A stretch of DNA of 64,000 nt, taken from Limimaricola cinnabarinus. GTDB lineage: Bacteria > Pseudomonadota > Alphaproteobacteria > Rhodobacterales > Rhodobacteraceae. The position numbers were made by a program, and so were the translations under genes. Positions 41,390 to 51,519 of the stretch are shown here, in pieces; the stretch's first letter is position 1, and each line of letters starts with the position of its first letter. The stretch is from assembly GCF_002723615.1 (NCBI RefSeq), contig NZ_KZ304966.1:1-64000 (forward strand), given 5' to 3'. Under the pieces are notes generated by a model that was not told where the DNA came from, ran no database searches, and saw nothing but the letters and a program-made list of their open reading frames with translations.

Positions 41390-43708
41390 ATGGTTGGATC
41401 AAGCAAGATACTCACGGTGTCCTACGGGACCTTCTCCTGCACGCTGGAGGGGTTCGACGACTCGTTCGACACGATGAAGGCCATCGCAGAGTATTTCCGC
41501 GATCTGGCCTCGGACGACCGCTATTTCGGCGCCGAGCCGCCGACGCCGGATGCCGAGATGCTGGCGCGCATCGCCGAGCGCGAGGTGTCGCGCCGGGTCG
41601 AGGCGCGCACCGAAGGCAGCGGCATCATGCTGCGTACCGGCGAGGCGCTGCCCCCCGTGGCGCAGCCCGCGCCACAGGCGGCGCCGGTCGCCGCCCCGGC
41701 AGCCGCCCCGGAGCCCGCGCCCGAGCCGGAGCCCGAACCGGAACCGGAACAGGCCGCAGCTCCCCGTCCCGAAGCGCAGGCGGAGGAAGCTCCCGAGCCC
41801 GCTCGCGAGCCCGCCCGCCCCCAGCCGCCGCAGCAGCCCGTCGCGGAGGCCCCCGCGCCGCAACCGGCGCCCCCCGGCACCCGGCAGCGCCCGCCGCAGG
41901 ACCCCGACAGCGTCGCGGCCAAGCTGCAGCGCATCCGCGCCGTGGTCGGCCGTCAGGCGAGCTTTGCCACCGAGGACGAGGAGGAGGACATCGCCCCCGC
42001 CGCCGCGCGCCCGGCCGCCGGCATGTTCGACACGGCGCCGAAGGCGGAAGCCAAACAGCAGGCGCGGCCCACGGGCGATACGGCAGATTCGAAGCCTGTC
42101 GAAGCCGCCCCCGAACCCCGCGCAAGGCCCGCCGAAACCGCCAAGCCGGCGGATACGCAGGAGGCCACCGCCCCGGCGCATCCGCCGCGGGCCCGCGTGG
42201 TGCGGATGCGCAAGGCCGATTTCGACCGCGCCGTCGCGCGGGGCGAAGCGCACCGGATGATCGAGACGCAATCCGGCGCGACGGCCCCCGACGAGGCCGA
42301 ACCGACCGAAGCCGAGCCGGTGCGCGACACGGCCCGGACCGGTGCCGGTGCCGAAAGCGTAGCCGAAAGCGAGGCCGGGGCGGCAGCGCCCGAGGCCCGC
42401 GACGGGACGGATGCCGCCATCCTCGACGCCCTGTCGCGCCAGGAGGAGACCGAGGCGGCGGACGCAGCCTCCGCCGCGCCCACCGATGCGGAACTGTCGG
42501 AAGAGGCCGAACGCGCCCTGCTCGCGGAGCTTGCGGCGCTCGAGCGCGAAATGGGCTTCGAGCAGGACGGCCCGGCGCAGCGCGAGATGAGCCAGCACGA
42601 CGAAACCCCGGCCGAAGCCGAGCCGCCGCGCGCCGCGCAGGCGGAGCCGGAGACCGCGCAGGCGGAGGAGGCCGACGAGGTCGAGCCTGAGGAAACGACC
42701 GAGGCTGGGGCCGAGACCGAAACCCACCTCGACTGGCAGGCCGAAGCGCAGACCGAGGCCGAAATGCCGGCGGAGTTCGAATTCAAGCCCCCGCAGCAGC
42801 AAGACCAGCAGCACGAGACCGAAGACTCGCAGGCCCCGCAAGAGCGGCGCACCAGCGCGGCGCAGCCGTCGGAGGCCACCGAGGAGGCCACCGGGGAGGC
42901 CCCCGAAGAGACCACCGGGGCGGCGCAGCAGGCCGGGCAGGCGCTGGGCACCGACGAGGCCGACATGTCGCGCATCCTCTCGGCCACCGCCGCGCGGATG
43001 GACGACCCCGAATCGGGCCGGCGGCGCGAGTCGATCTCGCAGATGAAAGCCGCCGTCGCCGCCACCGAGGCCGCGCGCCAGCTCGGCGAGGTCGCGCCCC
43101 GCGAGGCGACCGAGGAGGCCTTCCGCGACGATCTGCGCCAGGCCGTCCGCCCGCGCCGCCCCGTCCTGCCGACCCCCGAGACCGAGCAGGACGGCGCAAC
43201 GCAGCCCCGCGCCGAGCGGCCCCGCCCCGCCCCGCTCAAGCTCGTCGCCTCGCAGCGGGTCGATCTCGCCGACGAGCCCGCCCGGAGCCGCAGCGTGCCG
43301 GTGCGCCCCCGCCGCGTCGCCGTCGCCACCTCCGAAGCACCGGCCGAGGAGCAGGCACAGCCCGCCGCGACGGCTGCGACCGAGGAGGCAGCCCCCCGCC
43401 GCGCCGAGGCCGTGCCCGCCGCCTCCGAGAGCTTCAGCGCCTTTGCCGAAAGGATGGGCGCGCAGGAACTGGGCGATCTGCTGGAGGCCGCCGCGGCCTA
43501 TACCGCCTTTGTCGAAGGGGCCGAGGATTTCTCGCGCCCGCAGCTGATGGAGCGGGTCCGCGAGGTTTCGCCCGAGCCGATCAGCCGCGAGGACGGGCTG
43601 CGCAGCTTCGGCACGCTGCTGCGGCAGGGCATGCTCAAGCGGGTGCGCAGCGGCCGCTTCGCCGTGGCCGGATCGAGCCGCTTCAACCCCGAACGCCGCG
43701 CCGGCTGA
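41390..43708 (+). CDS. large acidic, mostly disordered protein with conserved-looking end domains
   Basis: The 772-residue protein has three parts. The N-terminal about 70 residues are folded-looking (KILTVSYGTFSCTLEGFDDS, then MKAIAEYFRDLASDDRYFG). The middle, about residues 85-670, is dominated by Ala, Glu, Pro and Gln and is almost certainly disordered, with repeated EPEP runs. The C-terminal about 110 residues are folded-looking again (FAERMGAQELGDLLEAAAAYTAF; EDGLRSFGTLLRQGMLKR). No signal peptide or membrane helix is visible, so it is cytosolic. Function unknown; the layout suits a tether or scaffold. A strong terminator follows. Confidence 0.8.
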   Translation: MVGSSKILTVSYGTFSCTLEGFDDSFDTMKAIAEYFRDLASDDRYFGAEPPTPDAEMLARIAEREVSRRVEARTEGSGIMLRTGEALPPVAQPAPQAAPVAAPAAAPEPAPEPEPEPEPEQAAAPRPEAQAEEAPEPAREPARPQPPQQPVAEAPAPQPAPPGTRQRPPQDPDSVAAKLQRIRAVVGRQASFATEDEEEDIAPAAARPAAGMFDTAPKAEAKQQARPTGDTADSKPVEAAPEPRARPAETAKPADTQEATAPAHPPRARVVRMRKADFDRAVARGEAHRMIETQSGATAPDEAEPTEAEPVRDTARTGAGAESVAESEAGAAAPEARDGTDAAILDALSRQEETEAADAASAAPTDAELSEEAERALLAELAALEREMGFEQDGPAQREMSQHDETPAEAEPPRAAQAEPETAQAEEADEVEPEETTEAGAETETHLDWQAEAQTEAEMPAEFEFKPPQQQDQQHETEDSQAPQERRTSAAQPSEATEEATGEAPEETTGAAQQAGQALGTDEADMSRILSATAARMDDPESGRRRESISQMKAAVAATEAARQLGEVAPREATEEAFRDDLRQAVRPRRPVLPTPETEQDGATQPRAERPRPAPLKLVASQRVDLADEPARSRSVPVRPRRVAVATSEAPAEEQAQPAATAATEEAAPRRAEAVPAASESFSAFAERMGAQELGDLLEAAAAYTAFVEGAEDFSRPQLMERVREVSPEPISREDGLRSFGTLLRQGMLKRVRSGRFAVAGSSRFNPERRAG

Positions 43709-43728
43709 GCCGCGCGCCAAATCCCATG

Positions 43729-43762
43729 AAAAAGGGCGGTGCCACGCGGCACCGCCCTTTTT
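43729..43762. terminator. bidirectional terminator
   Basis: AAAAAGGGCGGTGCC-ACGC-GGCACCGCCCTTTTT is a perfect 15-bp stem with a T run at the end on either strand. It separates the acidic protein gene (plus) from the DUF2842 gene (minus) and should end both transcripts. Confidence 0.92.
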
Positions 43763-43785
43763 CGTGCATCCATGAGCCGGAGGCT

Positions 43786-44022
43786 TCAGCGCTCGTCGCG
43801 CTCCTCCTCCGGGTCGGCCTTGCCGACACCGAGGAAGATCCGGCGGAAGGGCAGCGCCCAGACGAGGCCGAGGCCGACATAGATCGCCAGCTCGACGAGG
43901 ATCGAGGGCCGCTCGATCATTCCGACCAGCGTGATCGCCACGACGATGTAGCCCGGCAGGCCGACCAGCAGGATCAGAAGCGACAGCCGCCGCCGGGCCT
44001 TCATCGAAAGCTTGCGCGCCAT
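43786..44022 (-). CDS. DUF2842 membrane protein
   Basis: A 78-residue protein with two membrane helices: LLILLVGLPGYIVVAITLVG, then a short turn MIERPS, then LAIYVGLGLVWALPFRRIF. This is the DUF2842 family, found next to purA in many Rhodobacterales. A charged tail (DPEEERDER) closes it. It follows purA by only four bases, so both are one operon. Function unknown. Confidence 0.88.
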   Translation of the reverse strand: MARKLSMKARRRLSLLILLVGLPGYIVVAITLVGMIERPSILVELAIYVGLGLVWALPFRRIFLGVGKADPEEERDER

Positions 44023-44026
44023 GCGG

Positions 44027-45319
44027 TCAGTCCGAGAAGGGATCGGTGACGAGAATCGTGTCCTCGCGCTCGGGGCTGGTCGAGACCATGGCCACCGGGC
44101 ACTGGATCAGCTCCTCGATGCGACGGATGTACTTGATCGCCTGCGCCGGCAGATCGGCCCAGCTGCGCGCGCCGGCGGTCGATTCCTGCCAGCCGGGCAT
44201 TTCCTCGTAGATCGGCGTGCAGCGCGCCTGCCGGTCGGCGGCGGTGGGCAGGTAGTCGTAATGCTCGCCGTCGAGCTCGTAGCCGGTGCAGATCTTCAGC
44301 GTCTCGAAGCCGTCGAGCACGTCGAGCTTGGTCAGCGAGATGCCCGACACGCCCGAGGTGGCGCAGGTCTGGCGCACGAGGCAGGCGTCGAACCAGCCGC
44401 AGCGGCGCTTGCGCCCCGTGGTGGTGCCGAATTCGTGGCCGCGCTCGCCGAGCCGCTGGCCGTCATCATCGTCGAGCTCGGTCGGGAACGGGCCTTCGCC
44501 GACGCGGGTGGTGTAGGCCTTGACGATGCCAAGCACGAAATCGATGGCGTTCGGGCCGAGGCCGGTGCCGGTGGCGGCCTGCCCCGCGATGACGTTCGAG
44601 GAGGTCACGAAGGGATAGGTGCCGAAATCGATGTCGAGAAGCGCGCCCTGCGCGCCCTCGAACAGGATGCGCTCGCCGGCGCGGCGGCGCTCGGTCAGCA
44701 CCTTCCAGACGGGGGCCGCGTATTTCAGGATCTCGGGCGCGATCTCGCGCAGCTTGGCGATCACCGCGTCGCGGTCGATCGCCTCGAGCCCGAGCCCCGC
44801 GCGCAGCGCGTTGTGATGCACCAGCGCCCGGTCGACCCGAAGCTCCAGCGTCGCGTCGTCGGCCAGATCGGCCACGCGGATCGCGCGGCGGCCGACCTTG
44901 TCCTCATAGGCCGGGCCGATGCCGCGGCCGGTGGTGCCGATCTTGGCCACCGTGCTGAGGCCCTCGCGCGCGCGGTCGAGCTCGCCGTGGAACGGCAGGA
45001 TGAGCGGCGTGTTCTCGGCGATCATCAGCGTCTTAGGCGTGATTTCCACGCCCTGCGCCCGCACCGTCTCGATCTCGTTCAGAAGATGCCACGGGTCGAG
45101 CACGACACCGTTGCCGATCACCGAGAGCTTGCCGCCGCGCACCACGCCCGAGGGCAGCGCGTGCAGCTTGTAGACCTCGCCCTCCACGACCAGCGTGTGG
45201 CCGGCGTTGTGCCCGCCCTGAAACCGCGCGATCACGTCGGCGCGTTCGGACAGCCAGTCCACGATCTTGCCCTTGCCTTCGTCGCCCCACTGGGTGCCGA
45301 CGACCACCACATTCGCCAT
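44027..45319 (-). CDS. purA: adenylosuccinate synthase
   Basis: The 430-residue enzyme makes adenylosuccinate from IMP, aspartate and GTP. It has the GTP-binding loop [11 protein letters not shown] with catalytic aspartate, GGHNAGHT with catalytic histidine, [14 protein letters not shown], and the C-terminal GKRRCGWFD-type region and TKLDVLDG. Length is as expected for bacterial PurA. It is divergent from secG. Confidence 0.97.
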   Translation of the reverse strand: MANVVVVGTQWGDEGKGKIVDWLSERADVIARFQGGHNAGHTLVVEGEVYKLHALPSGVVRGGKLSVIGNGVVLDPWHLLNEIETVRAQGVEITPKTLMIAENTPLILPFHGELDRAREGLSTVAKIGTTGRGIGPAYEDKVGRRAIRVADLADDATLELRVDRALVHHNALRAGLGLEAIDRDAVIAKLREIAPEILKYAAPVWKVLTERRRAGERILFEGAQGALLDIDFGTYPFVTSSNVIAGQAATGTGLGPNAIDFVLGIVKAYTTRVGEGPFPTELDDDDGQRLGERGHEFGTTTGRKRRCGWFDACLVRQTCATSGVSGISLTKLDVLDGFETLKICTGYELDGEHYDYLPTAADRQARCTPIYEEMPGWQESTAGARSWADLPAQAIKYIRRIEELIQCPVAMVSTSPEREDTILVTDPFSD

Positions 45320-45481
45320 GGACGTGCCCTCTTTGGTCTTTCAATCCGGCGTCGCTATAGCGCCACGCGCGCCTTCGCGAAACCGCAAACTGGCCGCGCG
45401 CCTACTTCGGGGTTGCGACAGGGGCCACCCTCTTCTAGATACGGCGCGTTCCGCACCCACCCGCCCTACGCAGAGGTCCGC

Positions 45482-45841
45482 ATGGAAAACGTCGTCCTGA
45501 TCGTCCACCTGATCCTCGCATTGGCGCTGATCGGCGTGGTGCTGCTGCAGCGGTCCGAAGGCGGCGGCCTCGGCATGGGCGGCGGCGGCGGTGGCGGCGT
45601 GATGTCGGGCCGCGCGGCCGCGACCGCGCTGGGCAAGGTCACCTGGGGCCTCGCCGCGGCCTTCATCGTCACCTCGATCGCGCTGACGATCATCGCCGCC
45701 GAGAACTCGGCGGGCGGCTCGGTGCTCGACCGGCTGACCGGCGGCACGGCGACCGAGGAAGGCGCGCCCGCGACCGATCTGGGCGACAGCCTGCTGCCGC
45801 CCTCGGCCGGTGACGGCCCGGTCGTGCCGCTGGCCGACTGA
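45482..45841 (+). CDS. secG: preprotein translocase subunit SecG
   Basis: The 119-residue protein has two membrane helices (VVLIVHLILALALIGVVLLQ and GLAAAFIVTSIALTIIA) around the conserved loop QRSEGGGLGMGGG. The acidic, Pro-rich tail of about 40 residues is long, as is usual in Rhodobacterales. It helps SecYE during export. GAGGTCCGC lies before the ATG. Confidence 0.95.
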   Translation: MENVVLIVHLILALALIGVVLLQRSEGGGLGMGGGGGGGVMSGRAAATALGKVTWGLAAAFIVTSIALTIIAAENSAGGSVLDRLTGGTATEEGAPATDLGDSLLPPSAGDGPVVPLAD

Positions 45842-45908
45842 TCGGCTTATCCACAACCACTGGGCGTCGGCCGATTTCGGCCACATGATCTTGCGTCCCC
45901 GGTTGCGG

Positions 45909-46004
45909 TCACGGGCCGAATCCGGATATCCTCAAATCCCGTGATGCCGCGAAACCCACGTTTCGCGGCAGTCTTCCATTCGATACTGATTCGACGATCA
46001 CGGG
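45909..46004 (+). promoter_or_regulatory. pyrG leader with mutually exclusive stems
   Basis: In the 175-bp leader, CCCGTGAT at 45938-45945 can pair with TCACGGG at 45909-45915 (7 bp) or with ATCACGGG at 45997-46004 (8 bp), but not both. The second pairing encloses a perfect 10-bp hairpin (GCCGCGAAAC-CCAC-GTTTCGCGGC, 45946-45969) and lies 12 bases before the pyrG ATG, covering the G-rich stretch that would be the ribosome binding site. This looks like an on/off translational switch. The ligand, if any, is unknown. Confidence 0.45.
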
Positions 46005-46016
46005 GTACTTCCGACC

Positions 46017-47660
<1,644 letters not shown>

Positions 47661-47666
47661 AAGAAC

Positions 47667-47696
47667 AAGGTGGTTGCCGGCGGCAACCACCTTTTT
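47667..47696 (+). terminator. rho-independent terminator of pyrG
   Basis: AAGGTGGTTGCC-GGC-GGCAACCACCTT is a perfect 12-bp stem ending in a TTTTT run, six bases after the pyrG stop. Confidence 0.93.
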
Positions 47697-47701
47697 ACCT
47701 T

Positions 47702-48268
47702 CTAGAAAACAGTGTCTTGCTGACCATCAATCTCGACTACGCAATCGTTGAAATCTTTTCCCCGATACTCGAGGATAAGTAGCGTGGTATCACTCGACAC
47801 TCCATCAACCCAAAGCTGGATATAATCGTAGGCTTCTCCATCGCTTTCTACTGAAGACCACTCCTGACCGAATGTTCTTTCGTTCTGACGTAAGGACATG
47901 ACCCAATCTTGTGGCTCGTCCCATAGGGCGCCAGATTTCAAGAAATCCACCCGGTTTCCAGATCCGTATTTTTGCGAAAGCGCTTCAGATACTCTTTCGA
48001 AATCTCTTTTCACGCCAGAACCATAGCGATCATTGCCGTATGGCTCTGAAATTGCGACAACGCGACATATTCCCAAGCCTTCAGTGTGCCAAACTGCATA
48101 CTCTTTGAACAGCGGGTGAGGGTTAGGCGCTTGGTTTAATGAAGGTTTGTTTCCCTCTTCGGCCAAATCGAGATCACTGGCCGACCCGCCCATTTCTATC
48201 CCGAAGGGCCCCGCCGCGACGCCACTTGCGACCAAAAAGCTAATTAAGAATGTAGTCAGTCCCTTCAA
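47702..48268 (-). CDS. secreted protein of unknown family, AT-rich
   Basis: The 188-residue precursor starts with a signal peptide (KGLTTFLISFLVASGVAAG) and continues GPFGIEMGGSASDLDLAEEG. It contains two cysteines (ICRVV and NDCVV) that could pair in the periplasm. The start is TTG at 48268, with AAAGGG upstream; a nearby ATG is out of frame. Base use is far more AT-rich than in neighbours, which points to recent acquisition. It lies convergent to pyrG. Function unknown. Confidence 0.7.
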   Translation of the reverse strand: MKGLTTFLISFLVASGVAAGPFGIEMGGSASDLDLAEEGNKPSLNQAPNPHPLFKEYAVWHTEGLGICRVVAISEPYGNDRYGSGVKRDFERVSEALSQKYGSGNRVDFLKSGALWDEPQDWVMSLRQNERTFGQEWSSVESDGEAYDYIQLWVDGVSSDTTLLILEYRGKDFNDCVVEIDGQQDTVF

Positions 48269-48354
48269 ACCTAAACCCTTTCATATTATCTCTTGCGTGC
48301 ATTGCGCCCGAACAATACACGCAAAAAGTGATATGGCAAAGTTCTCCTTTAGTT

Positions 48355-49143
48355 TCAGAACCGGAAGTCGATCTGCCGGGTGATGCCGAGCCTTGCGCCG
48401 AACTGGTCGTCATCCTCGGTGATCGGGCTGTCGGCGGCGTCGTTCATCAGCCGGTCATAGGTGATCGCGCCGTCGAGACCCCAATCGTCGCTGAACTCGT
48501 AGATGCCGCCGACCTCGACACCGGCCGAGATCAGCCCGCCATCGGCCGCAAAGCCCGGCGCACCGAAATAGGTCTGCGCATAATCGTCCTCGGCAAAGAG
48601 CGCGCGCGGCCCGGCGCGCAGCGTCAGCCGCTCGGAGGGGTAGGAATAGACATCCGCGCCCAGCTCGGCCACGAAGCTTTCATGCCCGCCAAAGCCGCGC
48701 CGCAGATCGGCGAAGACGCCGAAATCGCGGGTGTCGTAGCCCACGCCCAGCCCCAGCTCCAGCGCCGCATCCACGTCGTCGAGCCCCGTCACCCCGTCGA
48801 CATCCTCGGCGTCGCGCTCGGAGATATAGCGAAGCGAGCCGCGCAGGCCGAAGCCGGTCGAGACGAAATCGGGGTCGTCGCTGCCGATGTCGAAGGGGCC
48901 GAAGCGCAGCCGGTCGAGCGCGACGCCGAGATCGGGGCCGATCTCGTACTCATCCGAGCCGAAATATTCGGGCGAGCTGGCAAGCCCGCCGCGCAGGGTG
49001 AAGCCCAGCACCCGGCCCGGATCGGACGGCGTCGGGGCGGGGGCGGTCATGATCAGCGACTCGCCGGGAGGCTGGTCGAGCGAGGCGGCCATCGCGGGCA
49101 GCGGGCTGGCGACGAGAAGGGCGAAAAGCGGCAGGCGGCGCAT
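48355..49143 (-). CDS. MipA/OmpV family outer-membrane protein
   Basis: The 262-residue precursor has a signal peptide (RRLPLFALLVASPLPAMA) and a beta-barrel of alternating aromatic and polar residues: GRVLGFTLRGGLASSPEYFG, YDTRDFGVFADLRRGFGGH, LTLRAGPRALFAEDDYAQTY. It ends in the typical aromatic C-terminus (QIDFRF) read by the BAM machinery. Family members interact with murein hydrolases or are porin-like; the role here is unknown. AAGGA precedes the ATG at 49143. Confidence 0.88.
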   Translation of the reverse strand: MRRLPLFALLVASPLPAMAASLDQPPGESLIMTAPAPTPSDPGRVLGFTLRGGLASSPEYFGSDEYEIGPDLGVALDRLRFGPFDIGSDDPDFVSTGFGLRGSLRYISERDAEDVDGVTGLDDVDAALELGLGVGYDTRDFGVFADLRRGFGGHESFVAELGADVYSYPSERLTLRAGPRALFAEDDYAQTYFGAPGFAADGGLISAGVEVGGIYEFSDDWGLDGAITYDRLMNDAADSPITEDDDQFGARLGITRQIDFRF

Positions 49144-49301
49144 GGTGGATCCTTTCGAGCGGGCTTGCAGGATGAAATACGACGCATGGGCCATGAGGCA
49201 AATCCTGCCTGCAGGCCGCGATGGGGCGTGACATGCAGGCCACGCGGCTTGCCCCGCCCCATCGCCGCCGCTACCAGCGCCACAGCGCAAAGGAGACACC
49301 C

Positions 49302-50087
49302 ATGCTGTCCTACCAGCACGCCTATCACGCGGGCAATCTCGCCGATGTGCACAAGCACGCGGCGCTATCATGGATGCTCGACTACCTGCGCGCCAAGCCC
49401 AAGCCGCTGAGCTACATCGAAAGCCATGCGGGCCGGGCGCTCTACCGGCTCGACGCGGCGGAGGCCGAAAAGACCGGCGAGGCGGCGCAGGGCATCGCGA
49501 AGGTGGCGGGCTGGTTCGAGGCCGCCCATCCCTATGCCCGCGTGCTGGCCGAAACCCGCGCCGCCCATGGCGCGACGGCCTATCCCGGCTCGCCCGAGAT
49601 CGCGGCGCGGCTCCTGCGCGCCGAGGACAGGCTGCACCTGGCCGAGCTGCATCCGCAGGAGCACGCCGCACTCGCCGCCGCCATGGGCGGGCGGGCGAAG
49701 GTGCATCGCCGCGACGGGCTGGAGATGGCGGTGGCGTTGACCCCGCCCGAGCCGCGGCGCGGGCTTTTGCTGATCGACCCGAGCTGGGAGATCAAGGAGG
49801 ACTACCGACAGGTCCCGCAGGCGATTCGCCGCGTCGCCAAGAAATGGCCGGTGGGCTGCATCGTGCTGTGGTACCCGATCCTGCGCGACCGGCCGCACGC
49901 GCCGATGCTGCGCCAATTGGAGCGCGACATTCCCGAAGCCGTGCGCCACGAGGTCGCCTTTCCGCCCGCGCGGCCGGGCCATGGCATGACCGGCTCGGGG
50001 CTCTTCGTGGTCAACCCGCCCTACGGCTTTCACCAGCAGGCGCAATGGCTCACGGCGCGCTTCGCGACACTGGCGCCGCAGCCCTGA
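49302..50087 (+). CDS. rlmJ: 23S rRNA m6A2030 methyltransferase
   Basis: The 261-residue enzyme starts MLSYQHAYHAGNLADVHKH, the RlmJ hallmark, and has the catalytic/SAM motifs LLLIDPSWEIKEDY and VVNPPYGF. It methylates an adenine in 23S rRNA with S-adenosylmethionine. AGGAGACACCC lies before the ATG. It is divergent from the MipA/OmpV gene. Confidence 0.94.
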   Translation: MLSYQHAYHAGNLADVHKHAALSWMLDYLRAKPKPLSYIESHAGRALYRLDAAEAEKTGEAAQGIAKVAGWFEAAHPYARVLAETRAAHGATAYPGSPEIAARLLRAEDRLHLAELHPQEHAALAAAMGGRAKVHRRDGLEMAVALTPPEPRRGLLLIDPSWEIKEDYRQVPQAIRRVAKKWPVGCIVLWYPILRDRPHAPMLRQLERDIPEAVRHEVAFPPARPGHGMTGSGLFVVNPPYGFHQQAQWLTARFATLAPQP

Positions 50088-50124
50088 CCCTTTCCCGCGG
50101 CGCGGGGCCGTCTATATAGGGCGC

Positions 50125-50571
50125 ATGTTCGCAGATCTCCTCCGCCGCCTCACCGATCCCGGCCCGCAGCCGCTTCCCGATGCCGATGCGCGCCTCGCGC
50201 TCGGCGCCCTTCTGGTGCGGCTGGCCCGCGCCGACGGGGATTACAGCTCTGAGGAGGCGCGCCGCATCCACCGCATCCTCATGGCCCGCTACGGTCTGGA
50301 CGAGGCCGAGGCCGCAAGCCTGCGCGCCGATTGCGAGGTGATGGAGGCCGAGGCCCCCGACACCGTCCGCTTCACCCGCGCCATCAAGGATGCGGTGAGC
50401 TACGAGGAGCGCGAGGCGGTGATCGAGGCGCTGTGGGAGATCGCGCTGGCCGACGGGCAGCGCGACGCCGAGGAAGACGCGCTGATGCGCATGGTCGCGC
50501 CGATGCTGGGCGTGTCGGACCCCGACAGCGCCCATGCGCGGCGGCGCGCGGCGGGGCGGCTCGGCCTCTAG
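50125..50571 (+). CDS. TerB-like family protein
   Basis: A 148-residue all-helical protein with two matched acidic helices (LVRLARADGDYSSEEARRI and WEIALADGQRDAEEDALMRM), as in the TerB/DjlA-N domain that binds a metal or peptide. The tellurite label comes from TerB and should not be read as a resistance function here. It is soluble and follows rlmJ by 37 bases. Confidence 0.88.
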   Translation: MFADLLRRLTDPGPQPLPDADARLALGALLVRLARADGDYSSEEARRIHRILMARYGLDEAEAASLRADCEVMEAEAPDTVRFTRAIKDAVSYEEREAVIEALWEIALADGQRDAEEDALMRMVAPMLGVSDPDSAHARRRAAGRLGL

Positions 50572-50633
50572 CCCGTTTGCTCCCGCGTTTTCCGTGGCGT
50601 TGCTGACGCTGGGTCAGCGGCATCGTTCTTGTT

Positions 50634-50652
50634 GCATTTTCATTGAAAATGC
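50634..50652. promoter_or_regulatory. perfect palindrome upstream of the amine transport operon
   Basis: GCATTTTCATTGAAAATGC has perfect 8-bp arms and a 3-base centre. It is AT-rich in a GC-rich gap and lies 38 bases before the first gene of the operon. A second repeat, GCTGAC-N5-GTCAGC, is at 50602-50618. The palindrome is the likely operator of a dimeric repressor or activator, which is not encoded next to it. Confidence 0.5.
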
Positions 50653-50689
50653 CCCCTACTCCGTCGTCACACATGGGGTGCGAGGGCAC

Positions 50690-51478
50690 GTGAACGACAC
50701 CAATCCGGTCATCGAGATCCGCGATCTGCACAAGTCCTACGGGGCGCTCGAAGTGCTCAAGGGCGTCGATATCAGCGCGCCCGCGGGCCATGTCGTGTCG
50801 ATGATCGGCTCGTCGGGCTCGGGCAAGTCGACGCTGCTGCGCTGCTGCAACCTGCTGGAGGACAGCCAGCAGGGCGAGGTCCTGTTCGAGGGCGAGCCGG
50901 TGCGCTGGAAGGGGACCGGGCTCGACCGCCGCCCCGCCGATGCGAAACAGGTCACCCGCATCCGCACCAACCTCGCCATGGTGTTCCAGCAGTTCAACCT
51001 CTGGGCCCATATGACGATCCTGCAGAACGTCATGGAGGCCCCGGTGACGGTGCTGGGCCGCGACAAGGCCGAGGTCGAGGCCAAGGCGCGCGAATATCTC
51101 GACAAGGTCGGCATCGGCGACAAGGCCGACGCCTGGCCCGCGCAGCTTTCGGGCGGCCAGCAGCAGCGCGCCGCGATCGCGCGCGCGCTGTGCATGGAGC
51201 CGCGCGCCTTGCTGTTCGACGAGCCGACCTCGGCGCTCGACCCCGAGCTGGAGCAGGAGGTGGTGCGCGTGATCAAGGATCTGGCCGAGGAAGGCCGCAC
51301 CATGATCATCGTCACCCATGACATGCGCATGGCGCATGACGTGGCCGACCATGTCGTGTTCCTGCATCAGGGGCTGATCGAGGAGCAGGGCCCGCCCGCC
51401 GAGCTCTTCGGCAACCCGAAATCCGAGCGGCTGCAACAGTTCCTGTCGCATTCCGCCCCGCATCCGCAGCCCGCCTGA
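50690..51478 (+). CDS. polar amino acid ABC transporter ATP-binding protein
   Basis: The 262-residue ATPase has Walker A GSSGSGKST, Q-loop VFQQFNLW, signature LSGGQQQRAAIARAL, Walker B ALLFDEPTSALD and switch histidine in IVTHDM. It belongs to the HisP/AotP/OccP group that takes up basic amino acids and opines. The only suitable start is GTG 50690 (V/MNDTNPVIEIRDL), with GAGGG just upstream. First gene of a seven-gene operon. Confidence 0.94.
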   Translation: MNDTNPVIEIRDLHKSYGALEVLKGVDISAPAGHVVSMIGSSGSGKSTLLRCCNLLEDSQQGEVLFEGEPVRWKGTGLDRRPADAKQVTRIRTNLAMVFQQFNLWAHMTILQNVMEAPVTVLGRDKAEVEAKAREYLDKVGIGDKADAWPAQLSGGQQQRAAIARALCMEPRALLFDEPTSALDPELEQEVVRVIKDLAEEGRTMIIVTHDMRMAHDVADHVVFLHQGLIEEQGPPAELFGNPKSERLQQFLSHSAPHPQPA

Positions 51479-51519
51479 GAGCGGGCACGGCACCTTTCCC
51501 AACAGGAGACCACACCAAG

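Noticed and set aside
41399-43720. 773-residue minus-strand open frame opposite the acidic protein
   Set aside because: It is the Gly/Leu/Arg-rich antisense shadow produced by GC-rich Ala/Glu/Pro codons; no domains and no ribosome binding site.
48293-48324. TTGCGTG and CACGCAA inverted repeat considered as a terminator for the MipA/OmpV gene
   Set aside because: In the direction of transcription the T run comes before the stem, not after it.
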